Source: a virus | Length of the DNA: 56,858 nt | IMG/VR virus record: IMGVR_UViG_3300047548_000085 | Location: 1 to 56,858 of that record | Strand: one strand, 5' to 3' | Shown: positions 48,856-56,858 of the stretch, piece after piece | Layout of the letters: each line of letters starts with the position of its first letter | Numbering within the stretch: position 1 is the first letter of the stretch | Position numbers and translations under genes: made by a program | The notes under the pieces: generated by a model | Seen by the model: only the letters and a program-made list of their open reading frames with translations | Database searches by the model: none | What the model was told of the DNA's origin: nothing

Positions 48856-50748
48856 TTAATTAGTGAAGGTTGTCTGCAGTCCAACACTATATTCTTCTGA
48901 ATAGTAATCTTGCGCTTGATAAGAGTTTTTCCAAACCTTACCTGTATTAGTCCATGTTCCAACACTGGTATCGGCAAGCGATTTACCTATATTTAGGCTG
49001 TTTGTATCGGATAGACTCTGTGAATCGGATAATGATTTGCCGAAAGAGAAGGTCTCATCATCAGTCATTGTAACGCTAGTGCTTTCTAGAGTTACACCAC
49101 CGAATAAGAATTGAGAACCTAATGCTTTAGTAGTTGAATGAACCCAGTTAGCGTCTGTCATAGAAACGCTATTGTTATCTAGTGTAACCCCACCGAACAG
49201 ATAATGAGAATTCAACGCTTTAGTTGTAGTTCTAACCATTGAATCTGATGGGGATACTGTGTTGTTATCTAGTGTAACTCCACCGAACAGATAATGAGCG
49301 TTTAATGCTTTTGATACATCACGCTTTGTGATAGACTCAGAAACGCTTTGTGATGTAGAAAGTGCCTTACTAAACACAAATGATAGTTCATCTGTAATAT
49401 CTTCAATATAATCTTCAAGACCGATACCAAGAGACTTAACGATACATTCTAGGGCAACGCTTAGGTCAAACTTATTGGTGATATTAAACTCACCAAACAA
49501 CTTCATGCCAGTTGGGTGTAATAGAGTTTTAACAGCTGCTTTATAGTTTTGTAGACGTTCATCAATCTTAACCACATAAGAGTATTTCTGATAATAGAAA
49601 CTGTCTTGTAGTTTGATAGAATCGTCTAAGAAACCATTATTTGAAGTATAGTAACCTGGATACTTAACAAGAGCACCAAGTTTAATAGAAAGTTGAGCAC
49701 CTTCGTTTGAGTCTGTCTGAGCGTTTCGGTAGTTTAGTGCAAATTCACGAGCGATTGTACCAGCGTATGTAGCATCAATGTATTGATAGTCTACCCAATC
49801 TGCATAGTTGACATAACCCTGTTCATCAAAACCTAAAGTTCTATCTCTAATGGTTAAGTCTTCACCAACTACAGTAGAACTAGAAGTTGGAGGATCTGCA
49901 AGATAGTTGTTAATTGAGTTTGACGCAAGAATTGAAACACCAAAGTCTGATGTGTAACCAATACCGAATTTAATCAGTTCGCAATACTTGATACCGTTTT
50001 CTGGAGTAACTTGTGTAACTTTTAGTAGTGCACCAGTACCACCACCAGAGTTGATCTGGAAAACCTGCCCAACACGGAATTTAGTTCCTGGTTGTAGAAC
50101 AATTGGTCTTTGTGTTGCTGGTAGAATTTCTGCTTGGAAAGTGTCACGATATTTAATTTTATCGCCTACGTTGATAACACCAAAGAAACGCTTGTCTAGG
50201 TAAAATTCATAAATATCACCACCAAGAGCAACAATACGATCTACTTCACCAGTAAGAACTTCTTTACGGTCAACTAGAACACGAATAGTTCTACCTGCAG
50301 TAACGATGTCAACAAGTCTTCCGACTACATCATCTGGGTCACCATATTCAACCTTAGCAAAAACTGAGATTTCTTGGTTCCAAGTACCGTCTGATGCTTT
50401 AAGCATCTGTTGACCTGGATAATCAATCTCAACATTCTTACCATAAAGCAATCTGAACAATAATTTGAACGATGCTTGTGAACCCTTTGAACGATATAGT
50501 TCTTTGATTCGTGGTAGTACAAGACGCTCGTCTTCAAGCATTAGCGGTAAGTGAACCGCTAATTCTTTTCTGAATAGTTCGATGTATTGGTCTAGTGTTT
50601 TATCAAGATCTCTAGCATCAACAAAGTCTACTTGTTGAGTCTTTAACCAAGCATAGTACGCTTCAACGAAAGCGACGAATGCTGGGTAATCCTCCCTGAT
50701 AAACTCAGGGAGTTGTCTTGCCACTACTGCTGATAAATCGGTTCTCAT
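48856..50748 (-). CDS. baseplate wedge protein in the gp7 position
   Basis: 630 aa. It starts RTDLSAVVARQLPEFIREDY then PAFVAFVEAYYAWLKTQQVD, a conserved opening in marine T4-like phages. The central part (YRSKGSQASFKLLFRLLYGK, NVEIDYPG) and later GSGTGA-like INSGGGTGALLKVTQV and GIGYTSDFGVSI are structural. The C-terminal ~110 residues hold three tandem repeats of KALNxHYLFGGVTLDNNSVS followed by Ser-rich KSLSDSQSLSDTNSLNIGKS. Position between gp6 and gp8 is that of T4 gp7 (1032 aa), but I see no clear sequence match, so the name rests on synteny. Confidence 0.7.
   Translation of the reverse strand: MRTDLSAVVARQLPEFIREDYPAFVAFVEAYYAWLKTQQVDFVDARDLDKTLDQYIELFRKELAVHLPLMLEDERLVLPRIKELYRSKGSQASFKLLFRLLYGKNVEIDYPGQQMLKASDGTWNQEISVFAKVEYGDPDDVVGRLVDIVTAGRTIRVLVDRKEVLTGEVDRIVALGGDIYEFYLDKRFFGVINVGDKIKYRDTFQAEILPATQRPIVLQPGTKFRVGQVFQINSGGGTGALLKVTQVTPENGIKYCELIKFGIGYTSDFGVSILASNSINNYLADPPTSSSTVVGEDLTIRDRTLGFDEQGYVNYADWVDYQYIDATYAGTIAREFALNYRNAQTDSNEGAQLSIKLGALVKYPGYYTSNNGFLDDSIKLQDSFYYQKYSYVVKIDERLQNYKAAVKTLLHPTGMKLFGEFNITNKFDLSVALECIVKSLGIGLEDYIEDITDELSFVFSKALSTSQSVSESITKRDVSKALNAHYLFGGVTLDNNTVSPSDSMVRTTTKALNSHYLFGGVTLDNNSVSMTDANWVHSTTKALGSQFLFGGVTLESTSVTMTDDETFSFGKSLSDSQSLSDTNSLNIGKSLADTSVGTWTNTGKVWKNSYQAQDYYSEEYSVGLQTTFTN
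49008..49317 (-). repeat. three tandem ~33-residue coding repeats, C-terminus of gp7-position protein
   Basis: Three units read KALNAHYLFGGVTLDNNTVS, KALNSHYLFGGVTLDNNSVS and KALGSQFLFGGVTLESTSVT, each followed by a ~12-residue linker (e.g. PSDSMVRTTT). The underlying bases are also similar, implying recent tandem duplication. Confidence 0.8.
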
Positions 50749-50750
50749 CT

Positions 50751-52637
50751 TTAAGATCTGATAGAATTAAACTTATAGTTGTAACCTGCACCAGTATCAC
50801 CAGAGATGGTATCATCAGCGATAGCAGTAACACGGAGTTCTGTTGGGTCAATCTGCACGATTTGGTTTAGAGCAGAAATAACGTCGTATGTTTCTGGGCG
50901 AACAATCCAGTCATAGATTGGACCATCAAGAGCAGTGATAGTAAGGTTACGAATAACAACTTCACCGAGTTCGTAGTTAATTTGACCAATGGCTGGATTT
51001 ACGATAACTTTATTGAAAGAATCATCTAGGTAATAAAGTCTAACATTACCAACTGAGTCATCATCCATAAAGTGGATTCTTGTGCTATTTGGAATGTAAA
51101 AACCAGTTGTATAGAACGCTGGGTTTTCTTCAGAACCTTCTTGAGAGATTGGGTTAATCAACTTAAGAATATACTGAGTAGATACGTTGTATACTGGGCT
51201 ATGTGGATGGTGTAGAGTTAGCGTTGTGATGTTGTTAGCGATCGCTGGATCTGCAGAGTCAATAACTCGTAGAAGTTTAGAATAGCGAAGAACGCTATCA
51301 AAACGCTCCAACTCTTCATCGTTATACTTCATGATTGCTTCTTTAACCTGAGTCTCAATCTGAACTGAAGTTTTTGGTGTAGCACGTGGATCATAGTAAA
51401 CAGCCACGTCTAAGCCGATGTTAAAGTATTCTGGATCAACAATTTCTGGAACAACAGTAACGATATTACGTTGTTGTAGAATTTGAGTAGTAATCAGTTC
51501 TTTTTGTTGGTTGGTTAGTTTAGTTGCGTCTTTTGGCTTGATGCAAATGAACACCTTACCATATTGTGGTGTCTTACTTTTTGCTTCATCTACGTTAGAA
51601 TATCCAACTGTAATACCAGTTGCGATACCGTCTTCGCCACCCCAAACCTGAACAGATTGAGCGTCAGCAAAGTTATTGTAGACTAGAGTTTTGTAGTCGT
51701 CAGTTGTAACTGCTCGGTTCTGAGCAGCGTACATTCTTGGTGCATTAAATTTAATAGAAGTAATATCTTCTGGAGCACCACCACCGAAAGCAGCAGTGGT
51801 TGTGGTAACTGCCAAGTTACTACCTAGAATGTTTACACCATTATAGGTGAAAGTGCTTGCGCCATTTGGTGCTTCTAGACTAGAAACGAAATAAGAAACT
51901 GTGACAACATTACCAGCGTCTAACGCTTTACCTAAAATGTTGTCACCAAACTGAAGTTCGTATAGACCATCATCAATTTCTTTAATGAAGTATACACGTG
52001 ATTCGCTATTTACAGAAGACAAGTCTTGAGAAACAGTGTATGTGTAATATACGTCTGATGTGGCGTTTTCCTGCATCGTTACAGAAAGAGTATCCAAACA
52101 AACATTGGCGTTTGGAATAATAAATCTTACACCTGGAGCATTAGTGTATCTGTAAGTTAGTGGAGTGCCTTCGTATAGTTTTAGATTATTAAAGACATAA
52201 GCACCACCAGATTTGGCTACCGTAACATCTTCTAGGTTATAGAAAGTATAGGTTTTATTATCAACAATAGTAGTGAATGCTTGAAGTGCTGGGATAGTGG
52301 CAACGTCTGGTGAAGAAGTTGGAGCAATGATTCGAGCAGAAACTTCAGCAATAGAACACTGAGCAGAACGAGGCATGTAACCTAAAGTCTTAGCGATAGA
52401 AACAACAGATGAACGCTTGCTCGCTGAGTCTAAGAACATCTCATTAAATGCTAGATTAGTATAAATGGCATTATAATGAGTGTTATACGCTAGGATGTCT
52501 AAGAGAACTGATAAAGCAGAACCTTCAAAATCATAGTCAGTAAACTGGTCTTGATTCTGTAGATACGCTTTTAGGTTGGTCTTAATGTTATCAAAGTCTA
52601 ACTCTGATACTGCAATTCTTTTGTTATTTGTAGCCAT
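50751..52637 (-). CDS. 6: baseplate wedge protein gp6
   Basis: 628 aa (T4 660 aa). The N-terminus is the gp6/gpJ-like signature: LDFDNIKTNLKAYLQNQDQF (T4 AEIKQNLIEWLNGQNEF), DYDFEGSALSVLLDILAYNT (T4 DYDFEGSRLNVLCDLLAYNT), MFLDSASKRSSVVSIAKTLG and a downstream DITSIKFNAPRMYAAQNRAV then TTDDYKTLVYNNFADAQSVQ. These regions form the inner ring of the wedge. The stop of gp25 overlaps its ribosome binding region (CGATAAATGGC). Order gp25-gp6-gp7-like-gp8 follows T4 logic. Confidence 0.93.
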   Translation of the reverse strand: MATNNKRIAVSELDFDNIKTNLKAYLQNQDQFTDYDFEGSALSVLLDILAYNTHYNAIYTNLAFNEMFLDSASKRSSVVSIAKTLGYMPRSAQCSIAEVSARIIAPTSSPDVATIPALQAFTTIVDNKTYTFYNLEDVTVAKSGGAYVFNNLKLYEGTPLTYRYTNAPGVRFIIPNANVCLDTLSVTMQENATSDVYYTYTVSQDLSSVNSESRVYFIKEIDDGLYELQFGDNILGKALDAGNVVTVSYFVSSLEAPNGASTFTYNGVNILGSNLAVTTTTAAFGGGAPEDITSIKFNAPRMYAAQNRAVTTDDYKTLVYNNFADAQSVQVWGGEDGIATGITVGYSNVDEAKSKTPQYGKVFICIKPKDATKLTNQQKELITTQILQQRNIVTVVPEIVDPEYFNIGLDVAVYYDPRATPKTSVQIETQVKEAIMKYNDEELERFDSVLRYSKLLRVIDSADPAIANNITTLTLHHPHSPVYNVSTQYILKLINPISQEGSEENPAFYTTGFYIPNSTRIHFMDDDSVGNVRLYYLDDSFNKVIVNPAIGQINYELGEVVIRNLTITALDGPIYDWIVRPETYDVISALNQIVQIDPTELRVTAIADDTISGDTGAGYNYKFNSIRS

Positions 52638-53030
52638 TTATCGAGTTCTCTCTAGTGCTAAGTCAAGAGTAATTGGTCTTGTGGTGTTAACGATGCTGAA
52701 TGTTAGAGTAACGTATACAGCGTTTGAGTCGCTTTCATCTTGAACCTCAACGTCTATGATATTGACTCTTGGTTCGAAGTTGTTGATAACATCAATAATG
52801 GCTCTACGCATCATAACCGTAAACATTGGTCCAGGAAGATCAAACAGTAGTTGTCTAACTGGAGAGCCGATTTCGCTATGGAATGGTCGTTCAAAGTTTC
52901 TTGTTAGAAGAAGACTCTTAATAGACTGCTTAATAGCATCTTCATCGTTTCTACGGACAATATCGCCTGTCACTGGGTGAGCAGTAAAATTTAGGTCGAA
53001 GTCGGTGAAGGTTCTTGTATTTCGTGCCAT
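52638..53030 (-). CDS. 25: baseplate wedge protein gp25
   Basis: 130 aa (T4 132 aa). It carries the gp25/lysozyme-like (T6SS TssE-type) signature: TGDIVRRNDEDAIKQSIKSL, LLTRNFERPFHSEIGSPVRQ, LLFDLPGPMFTVMMRRAIID and NNFEPRVNIIDVEVQD; T4 has RSIKNSLLGIITTRKGSRPF and NYEPRIDKLAVNVI. It connects wedge and hub and is near the site where sheath assembly starts. A late promoter motif ends 7 nt before the ATG. Confidence 0.92.
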   Translation of the reverse strand: MARNTRTFTDFDLNFTAHPVTGDIVRRNDEDAIKQSIKSLLLTRNFERPFHSEIGSPVRQLLFDLPGPMFTVMMRRAIIDVINNFEPRVNIIDVEVQDESDSNAVYVTLTFSIVNTTRPITLDLALERTR

Positions 53031-53036
53031 ATTGAT

Positions 53037-53044
53037 TATTTATT
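53037..53044 (-). promoter_or_regulatory. late promoter octamer AATAAATA before gp25
   Basis: AATAAATA on the minus strand. With T4 geometry the start falls at about 53031, one base before the gp25 ATG (53030), so the message would be almost leaderless. The same arrangement occurs at 5146-5153. Confidence 0.55.
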
Positions 53045-53052
53045 AACCTTTG

Positions 53053-56000
53053 TTAAGCCTTGCTTGGTCTGTAGATTCCGATAATATCGAATCCTTTGTA
53101 TCCACTCATACTAATCAAACCATCATATGACAAACTAACTCGTCCACCCTGTGGGTTGTTTGCTGTGCTACCAGAACCACCTTGGTTACCACCCAGCATA
53201 CCGAACTTACCGTTAGATTTGACGTTCCAAACGAACGCCACGTGATTACCACCTTTGTTAAACTTGATGTGCATTACGTCGCCATTCTGAGGATTATCCG
53301 TAACTTTGGTGAATCCGAATTTTTGTTGCATATTGGTAGCTGCTGCAGCAGAAGCAGTTTGAACCCACTTATGACCAGTTTGTTTGAGTACCCAAGTACA
53401 GAAAGCCATACACCAAGCAGTTTGGTCGCCACCAGCTGCGTAAAGTCCTGGAGAACTTCTATCTGGAACAGGGTTCTGGATTAGGCTGTACAAGCCAATA
53501 TCTTTCCACATGGCAACGATATTTGGATTACTGTCTTCAACTTTACCTGAAGTCATCGCACGTTCAGTCCAATAACTACCCTTACCTAGTTCATAATGCT
53601 TCTGTAGGAATGCTTGTAAATCACCCTCAGCCATAGGTTGCGCTGGTCCAACTGGTGCAGCTGGATCTTCTGGAGGTTGTTTCTTAGCAGCAACTGCGCC
53701 AACACCTGCTGCATCTAGATCTTTATCAATAACAACTGTGCCAGCAGATTCTAACCACTGATCAAGAAGTTCAGTCTTAATTGGTGCTTCTGGTGCTGGA
53801 CGAACTGGAGTAGTTAAAACTTCAAATGAGTCATCTCGAGCATCTGCAGTTGGAGGAGAAGCAAGAGTGGTAACTGGCGCAGTACCACGCTCCAATGATT
53901 CAAAACCTTCTGTTTCAACTGCAGCACCTTGTTGGGCTTTCAACTGAGTACCGTCTAGAGCAACGATACCACCTGGAGATTTAACGTGAACGATATCGCT
54001 ACCAGTTAGTCGAGTTTCTTTACCATACAGGGAAAGCATAACGCCTGCATCTGTTTTAATGTTTCCTGAGGATTTTAGAGAAAGATCTCCAGCTGTTTCT
54101 AGAGCATGTTTACCACCAACATAGTTAATAGAGTCGCCAGTTACAGCAGTTTCGCTACCGCCAGAAACATAATGTGCAGTATTACCAGTTGTTACGCTAA
54201 CCTTATCACCAGAAACCCAAGTGTTGAAGTTTCCTTCCACAGATAGATTGAAGTCACCACCAACTGCCATATTTACGTCTTTGGTTGCACCGATGTCTAC
54301 TTGTCCGTGGAAAATTGCCTGTGTACCACCATTGACTTCAATATTAGCGTCACCTTGAACGAGAATATTGACAGAATTACCAACAGTTAGATTACATTTA
54401 CCAGCAACATAAATCATTCCATTGCGGTCGTAGATTGTGTATCCATCACCAACGATTTTATTAACCTGAGTGCCGTTAGCGTCAATGTCGATGAACGTAC
54501 CCTTGCGATGAGTCAGAGAAATTGTCTCATGACCAGTCGTATCATCAAACATCATAATGTGACCAGACTCAGATTCATACACTTTGTTGTATGGATACTG
54601 ACCACCGAATGGAGCAATAGGTTGCTCAAAAGAAGTTCCAAGTGCACACGGAATCTTCAGTGTTCTGATTTGGTCTTTATACGCAATTGCAGTTTCTTGG
54701 ATAACACCACGTGCTAGACGATTGGTGTCTGGCTCGTTTAGGAGATTACGTAGAGGATACTTACCCTTTGGATCTCTGAAACCAATTGTGGCGTTTTCAG
54801 AACGATCTTCTAGTAGTGCATCTTGCTTTTCTTTTGGTAGCTGAGAAACTTCTTCTTTAGTGTAAACTTTACCAGTTGCGTCATCAACTGGTGGACGAGT
54901 AGTAGGTTGAGCAGAAATTTCTTGACCAAGGAAGTAGTTGTAGAAAACTTCTTTCTTAGCGTAACCACCTTGAATGTCTTTACCTGTGCGCTCTCTAGCA
55001 ATAAAGAAATAACGTGGAGAATCTTGTGGTGTATCCTTCATGCGCTCTTTGTAATAAATAGCACAAGCTGCTGCAGCGCAAGTAATGTCGCTGTTTAGTA
55101 GTTCAGGATTACCTAAGATGTCGTAAGTGTAACCATACTTCTTCAAATCATTTTGCATTTTGGTATAATTTGATTTACCAGTCAGCTGATTAAAACCACG
55201 ACCAAAATACTTTCCACCATCTCCAGGTTCTTTGTTACCTAGTTCTTGACCCTTTGGTGTAGTGTGCCCGTAAATTTTCTCAAAGAACTGTTCAGGTGTA
55301 ACTTTACCACTTGTATACTTTTCTGCTTCAGTGATATCACCTTTGAATGCACGGAAACTATTAACCAGAGTATTTGCGTTAGAGTATCTGTGTCCCTCGT
55401 TCTTTGGAACCCACTTTGTTTCACCGCCAACGATACCTAGAATACCAGCAACAGCATATTTGTGAGTGATACCTAGTTTAGCAAGAGCATTAACGATCTC
55501 TTGGCATGATTGTTTTGCAATACCTTCTTTACCTTTCTCAATTTCTTTTGGAGGTGGCTGAAGGTTGATTGGTGTATTGAGAACAACTGGGTCTGCTTTT
55601 CCAGGTTCTGGTTGAGCAGTGATTGAAGTGTCTTTTGCTGCTGGCGCAGGTGGAATTACGATATCCTTACCTTCTTTATCAGCACCAGTGATTGGTAGAG
55701 TTTTAGTCTGCAGTTTAGCACCAGCTGGTTTACCAAACAGAGAAGCAAACTTATCGCCAAATGCAGCTGCAGTAATCGCAGCCATCTTGTTCTTGATGTT
55801 TTGAATCTCGCTGTCAACTGCAGTTGTTAATTGATTAACTTCTGCTTCTACTCGATTACCTAGAGTAACAACAGAACCATCTGCTTTTGTTACTGGTTTG
55901 CCATCTGGCGCAGCAATAACACCACCATCAGTGGCAATGTTTCCGCTATCTTCTAGAGCAACTGATGCAGCCTTTGATTGTGGAATACCACCAATCGTAC

Positions 56001-56256
56001 CAAGCATAATTGGTTGTTGTTGGTCAGCATCAGCAAATGTTATGATTACAGAAGTACCTTCAACTGGACCAACTGGTGACCAGCCAATACCGTTCATTGC
56101 AGCAGATGTGACTGGCTGCATTGGTGTTGCCCATGGTAATTCTGAAGTAGGTAGAACTGCCTTATCGTGAGTGTGCAAACCTACCACACGAACTTGGCAA
56201 CGACCAAGTTTTAGTGGGTCTTTACGGTTTTCTACAACGCCATAGTATAACTGCAT
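53053..56256 (-). CDS. 5: baseplate hub/spike gp5-like with GH19 and CHAP hydrolase domains
   Basis: 1067 aa. Residues 1-95 form the gp5/VgrG OB fold (MQLYYGVVENRKDPLKLGRC, QVRVVGLHTH, GTSVIITFADADQQQPIMLG). Residues ~250-440 resemble GH19 chitinase/lysozyme, with Glu 279 (GIVGGETKWV) and GKYFGRGFNQLTGKSNY at 349-364. Residues ~560-780 are beta-helix repeats of VgrG/gp5C type (VGNSVNILVQGDANIEVNGG). The C-terminal ~180 aa resemble a CHAP/NlpC-like peptidase, with Cys 949 (TAWCMAFCTWVLKQ), His 1005 (GGNHVAFVW) and Asn 1024 (LGGNQGG). The spike would puncture the envelope and cut wall glycan and peptide. The ATG overlaps the upstream hub stop as TAATG. Confidence 0.9.
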   Translation of the reverse strand: MQLYYGVVENRKDPLKLGRCQVRVVGLHTHDKAVLPTSELPWATPMQPVTSAAMNGIGWSPVGPVEGTSVIITFADADQQQPIMLGTIGGIPQSKAASVALEDSGNIATDGGVIAAPDGKPVTKADGSVVTLGNRVEAEVNQLTTAVDSEIQNIKNKMAAITAAAFGDKFASLFGKPAGAKLQTKTLPITGADKEGKDIVIPPAPAAKDTSITAQPEPGKADPVVLNTPINLQPPPKEIEKGKEGIAKQSCQEIVNALAKLGITHKYAVAGILGIVGGETKWVPKNEGHRYSNANTLVNSFRAFKGDITEAEKYTSGKVTPEQFFEKIYGHTTPKGQELGNKEPGDGGKYFGRGFNQLTGKSNYTKMQNDLKKYGYTYDILGNPELLNSDITCAAAACAIYYKERMKDTPQDSPRYFFIARERTGKDIQGGYAKKEVFYNYFLGQEISAQPTTRPPVDDATGKVYTKEEVSQLPKEKQDALLEDRSENATIGFRDPKGKYPLRNLLNEPDTNRLARGVIQETAIAYKDQIRTLKIPCALGTSFEQPIAPFGGQYPYNKVYESESGHIMMFDDTTGHETISLTHRKGTFIDIDANGTQVNKIVGDGYTIYDRNGMIYVAGKCNLTVGNSVNILVQGDANIEVNGGTQAIFHGQVDIGATKDVNMAVGGDFNLSVEGNFNTWVSGDKVSVTTGNTAHYVSGGSETAVTGDSINYVGGKHALETAGDLSLKSSGNIKTDAGVMLSLYGKETRLTGSDIVHVKSPGGIVALDGTQLKAQQGAAVETEGFESLERGTAPVTTLASPPTADARDDSFEVLTTPVRPAPEAPIKTELLDQWLESAGTVVIDKDLDAAGVGAVAAKKQPPEDPAAPVGPAQPMAEGDLQAFLQKHYELGKGSYWTERAMTSGKVEDSNPNIVAMWKDIGLYSLIQNPVPDRSSPGLYAAGGDQTAWCMAFCTWVLKQTGHKWVQTASAAAATNMQQKFGFTKVTDNPQNGDVMHIKFNKGGNHVAFVWNVKSNGKFGMLGGNQGGSGSTANNPQGGRVSLSYDGLISMSGYKGFDIIGIYRPSKA

Positions 56257-56858
56257 TATTTGTCCCTGTTCATATTCATAACTGAAGATTCTTTAATCAA
56301 TTGCATATGACACTCGTGTCTTTCTCTGTCAAAATAATGATTAACTGCTGAGATTAGATAATTACCAGAGAAGATTTTATCTTCAATATCAGTTTCTGCT
56401 TTTTTAATTGGCTCAACTCTGTTTAACTTAACGCTTACTTTCTGACCAACAGTATAGTCACAACGTCCTGGAACAGACATTTCTAGGATATTGGCTTCGG
56501 CTAGTTTCATTGTAGATAAACGCTCTTGATTAAACTTAGCGTTGGTGTTATCGCCATATCCAACGTATGTACCAAACATCTTAGGATAACTCATGATAAG
56601 AGAGTTGGCTTTAAACAATGCTTTATCTGAGTTGATTGGGTTTTCGTTTAAGTGTTTCTGTTCTTTGAATCTGTCAAACATGCTATACACTTTAGTGCTG
56701 TATTGTTTAGTTGTTGTGTCGTAACTAATCTGACGAGAACCGAGCATACCATTAGACAGTCTGTCAAGATAATCAAATCCAACTGGAATGCGAATGTCTA
56801 AAATTCTTTTATAGTCTTCCTGAGTATTTCTGATATCAGAAGCATTTGGAACTTTATC
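56256..56858 (-). CDS. baseplate hub protein, gp27-like, 3' part (cut at window end)
   Basis: The frame stays open to the window edge, so this is the last ~200 aa of a longer gene; an ATG at 56747 is internal. The visible part begins DKVPNASDIRNTQEDYKRI and includes GFDYLDRLSNGMLGSRQISY then DTTTKQYSTKVYSMFDRFKE, EMSVPGRCDYTVGQKVSVKL and SGNYLISAVNHYFDRERHEC. The GMLGSR...YD...K.Y turn and the late SGNYLISAVNHYF...H pattern occur in hub (gp27/gpD-like) proteins of T4-like marine phages. It is followed, with a TAATG overlap, by the gp5-like spike, which docks on a gp27 trimer in T4. Identity is fairly likely but based on half a gene. Confidence 0.7.
   Translation of the reverse strand, partial: DKVPNASDIRNTQEDYKRILDIRIPVGFDYLDRLSNGMLGSRQISYDTTTKQYSTKVYSMFDRFKEQKHLNENPINSDKALFKANSLIMSYPKMFGTYVGYGDNTNAKFNQERLSTMKLAEANILEMSVPGRCDYTVGQKVSVKLNRVEPIKKAETDIEDKIFSGNYLISAVNHYFDRERHECHMQLIKESSVMNMNRDK

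Noticed and set aside
56256-56747. Complete 163-aa gene starting at ATG 56747
   Set aside because: The same frame remains open upstream to the window end with protein-like sequence (GFDYLDRLSNG...), so the ATG is internal and the gene is partial.

Overview
The window is about 57 kb of a T4-like (Tevenvirinae-related, 'exo-T-even' type) myovirus genome, moderately AT-rich. Every supported gene is on the minus strand, so transcription runs from high to low coordinates. The evidence is a run of T4 core homologues in T4 order: hub gp27-like (cut by the window edge), gp5, gp25, gp6, a gp7-position protein, gp8, then gp13, gp14, gp15, gp17, gp18, gp19, gp20, gp67-like, gp68-position, gp21, gp22, gp23, and a recombination/late-transcription block of UvsY, UvsW and sigma gp55. 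The structural proteins resemble those of marine T4-like phages (DUF4815 giant protein, glycine-rich repeat inserts, modular fibres). The host cannot be named from this window. No tRNA, CRISPR, IS element or lysogeny gene is visible, and no gene-free gap exceeds 300 bases.

Layout in transcription order. 56858-45715: baseplate hub and wedge; the gp5-like spike carries a GH19-type and a CHAP-type wall hydrolase domain. 45699-37360: a 2159-aa DUF4815 protein, a coiled-coil protein, a fibre protein and a small unknown. 37358-29324: a small HxH-DD structural protein followed by a tightly coupled block encoding a ferritin-like diiron protein, an unknown 302-aa protein, a 67-aa peptide ending in CxCxCxCxC, four different radical SAM proteins and a 2OG-Fe(II) oxygenase-like protein. 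29284-19164: fibres, two fibre-tip/chaperone pairs, small virion proteins and a GIY-YIG homing endonuclease. 19153-5229: neck, terminase, tail, portal, prohead core, protease, scaffold and capsid. 5140-1: a tail-tube paralogue, then UvsY, UvsW, an unknown protein, gp55, an AAA+ ATPase, a 50-aa TTG-start gene and the first codons of a possible second GIY-YIG gene.

The standout is the 29324-36952 block. It lies in the gp8-gp13 interval, where T4 keeps its adsorption genes (gp9 to gp12 and wac). It looks like a RiPP-type peptide-maturation cassette inside a virion tail-fibre operon. The putative precursor has an N-terminal/middle part resembling the helix-HxH-DD repeats of the structural protein just upstream, and a 15-residue tail with five alternating cysteines. 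I infer that the phage makes a post-translationally modified or metallated tail-tip component. The chemistry and the substrate are not proven by sequence.

Regulation visible in the sequence: late promoter octamers (G/A)ATAAATA, matching the T4 gp55-dependent consensus TATAAATA, precede gp22, gp19, gp25, the tail-tube paralogue and three fibre-region units. Three UUCG-loop hairpins (two with clear U-tracts) sit directly upstream of late promoters and separate transcription units. Sigma70-like promoters with 17-bp spacers precede uvsY and gp55. Translation is heavily coupled through TAATG, ATGA and TTGA stop/start overlaps.
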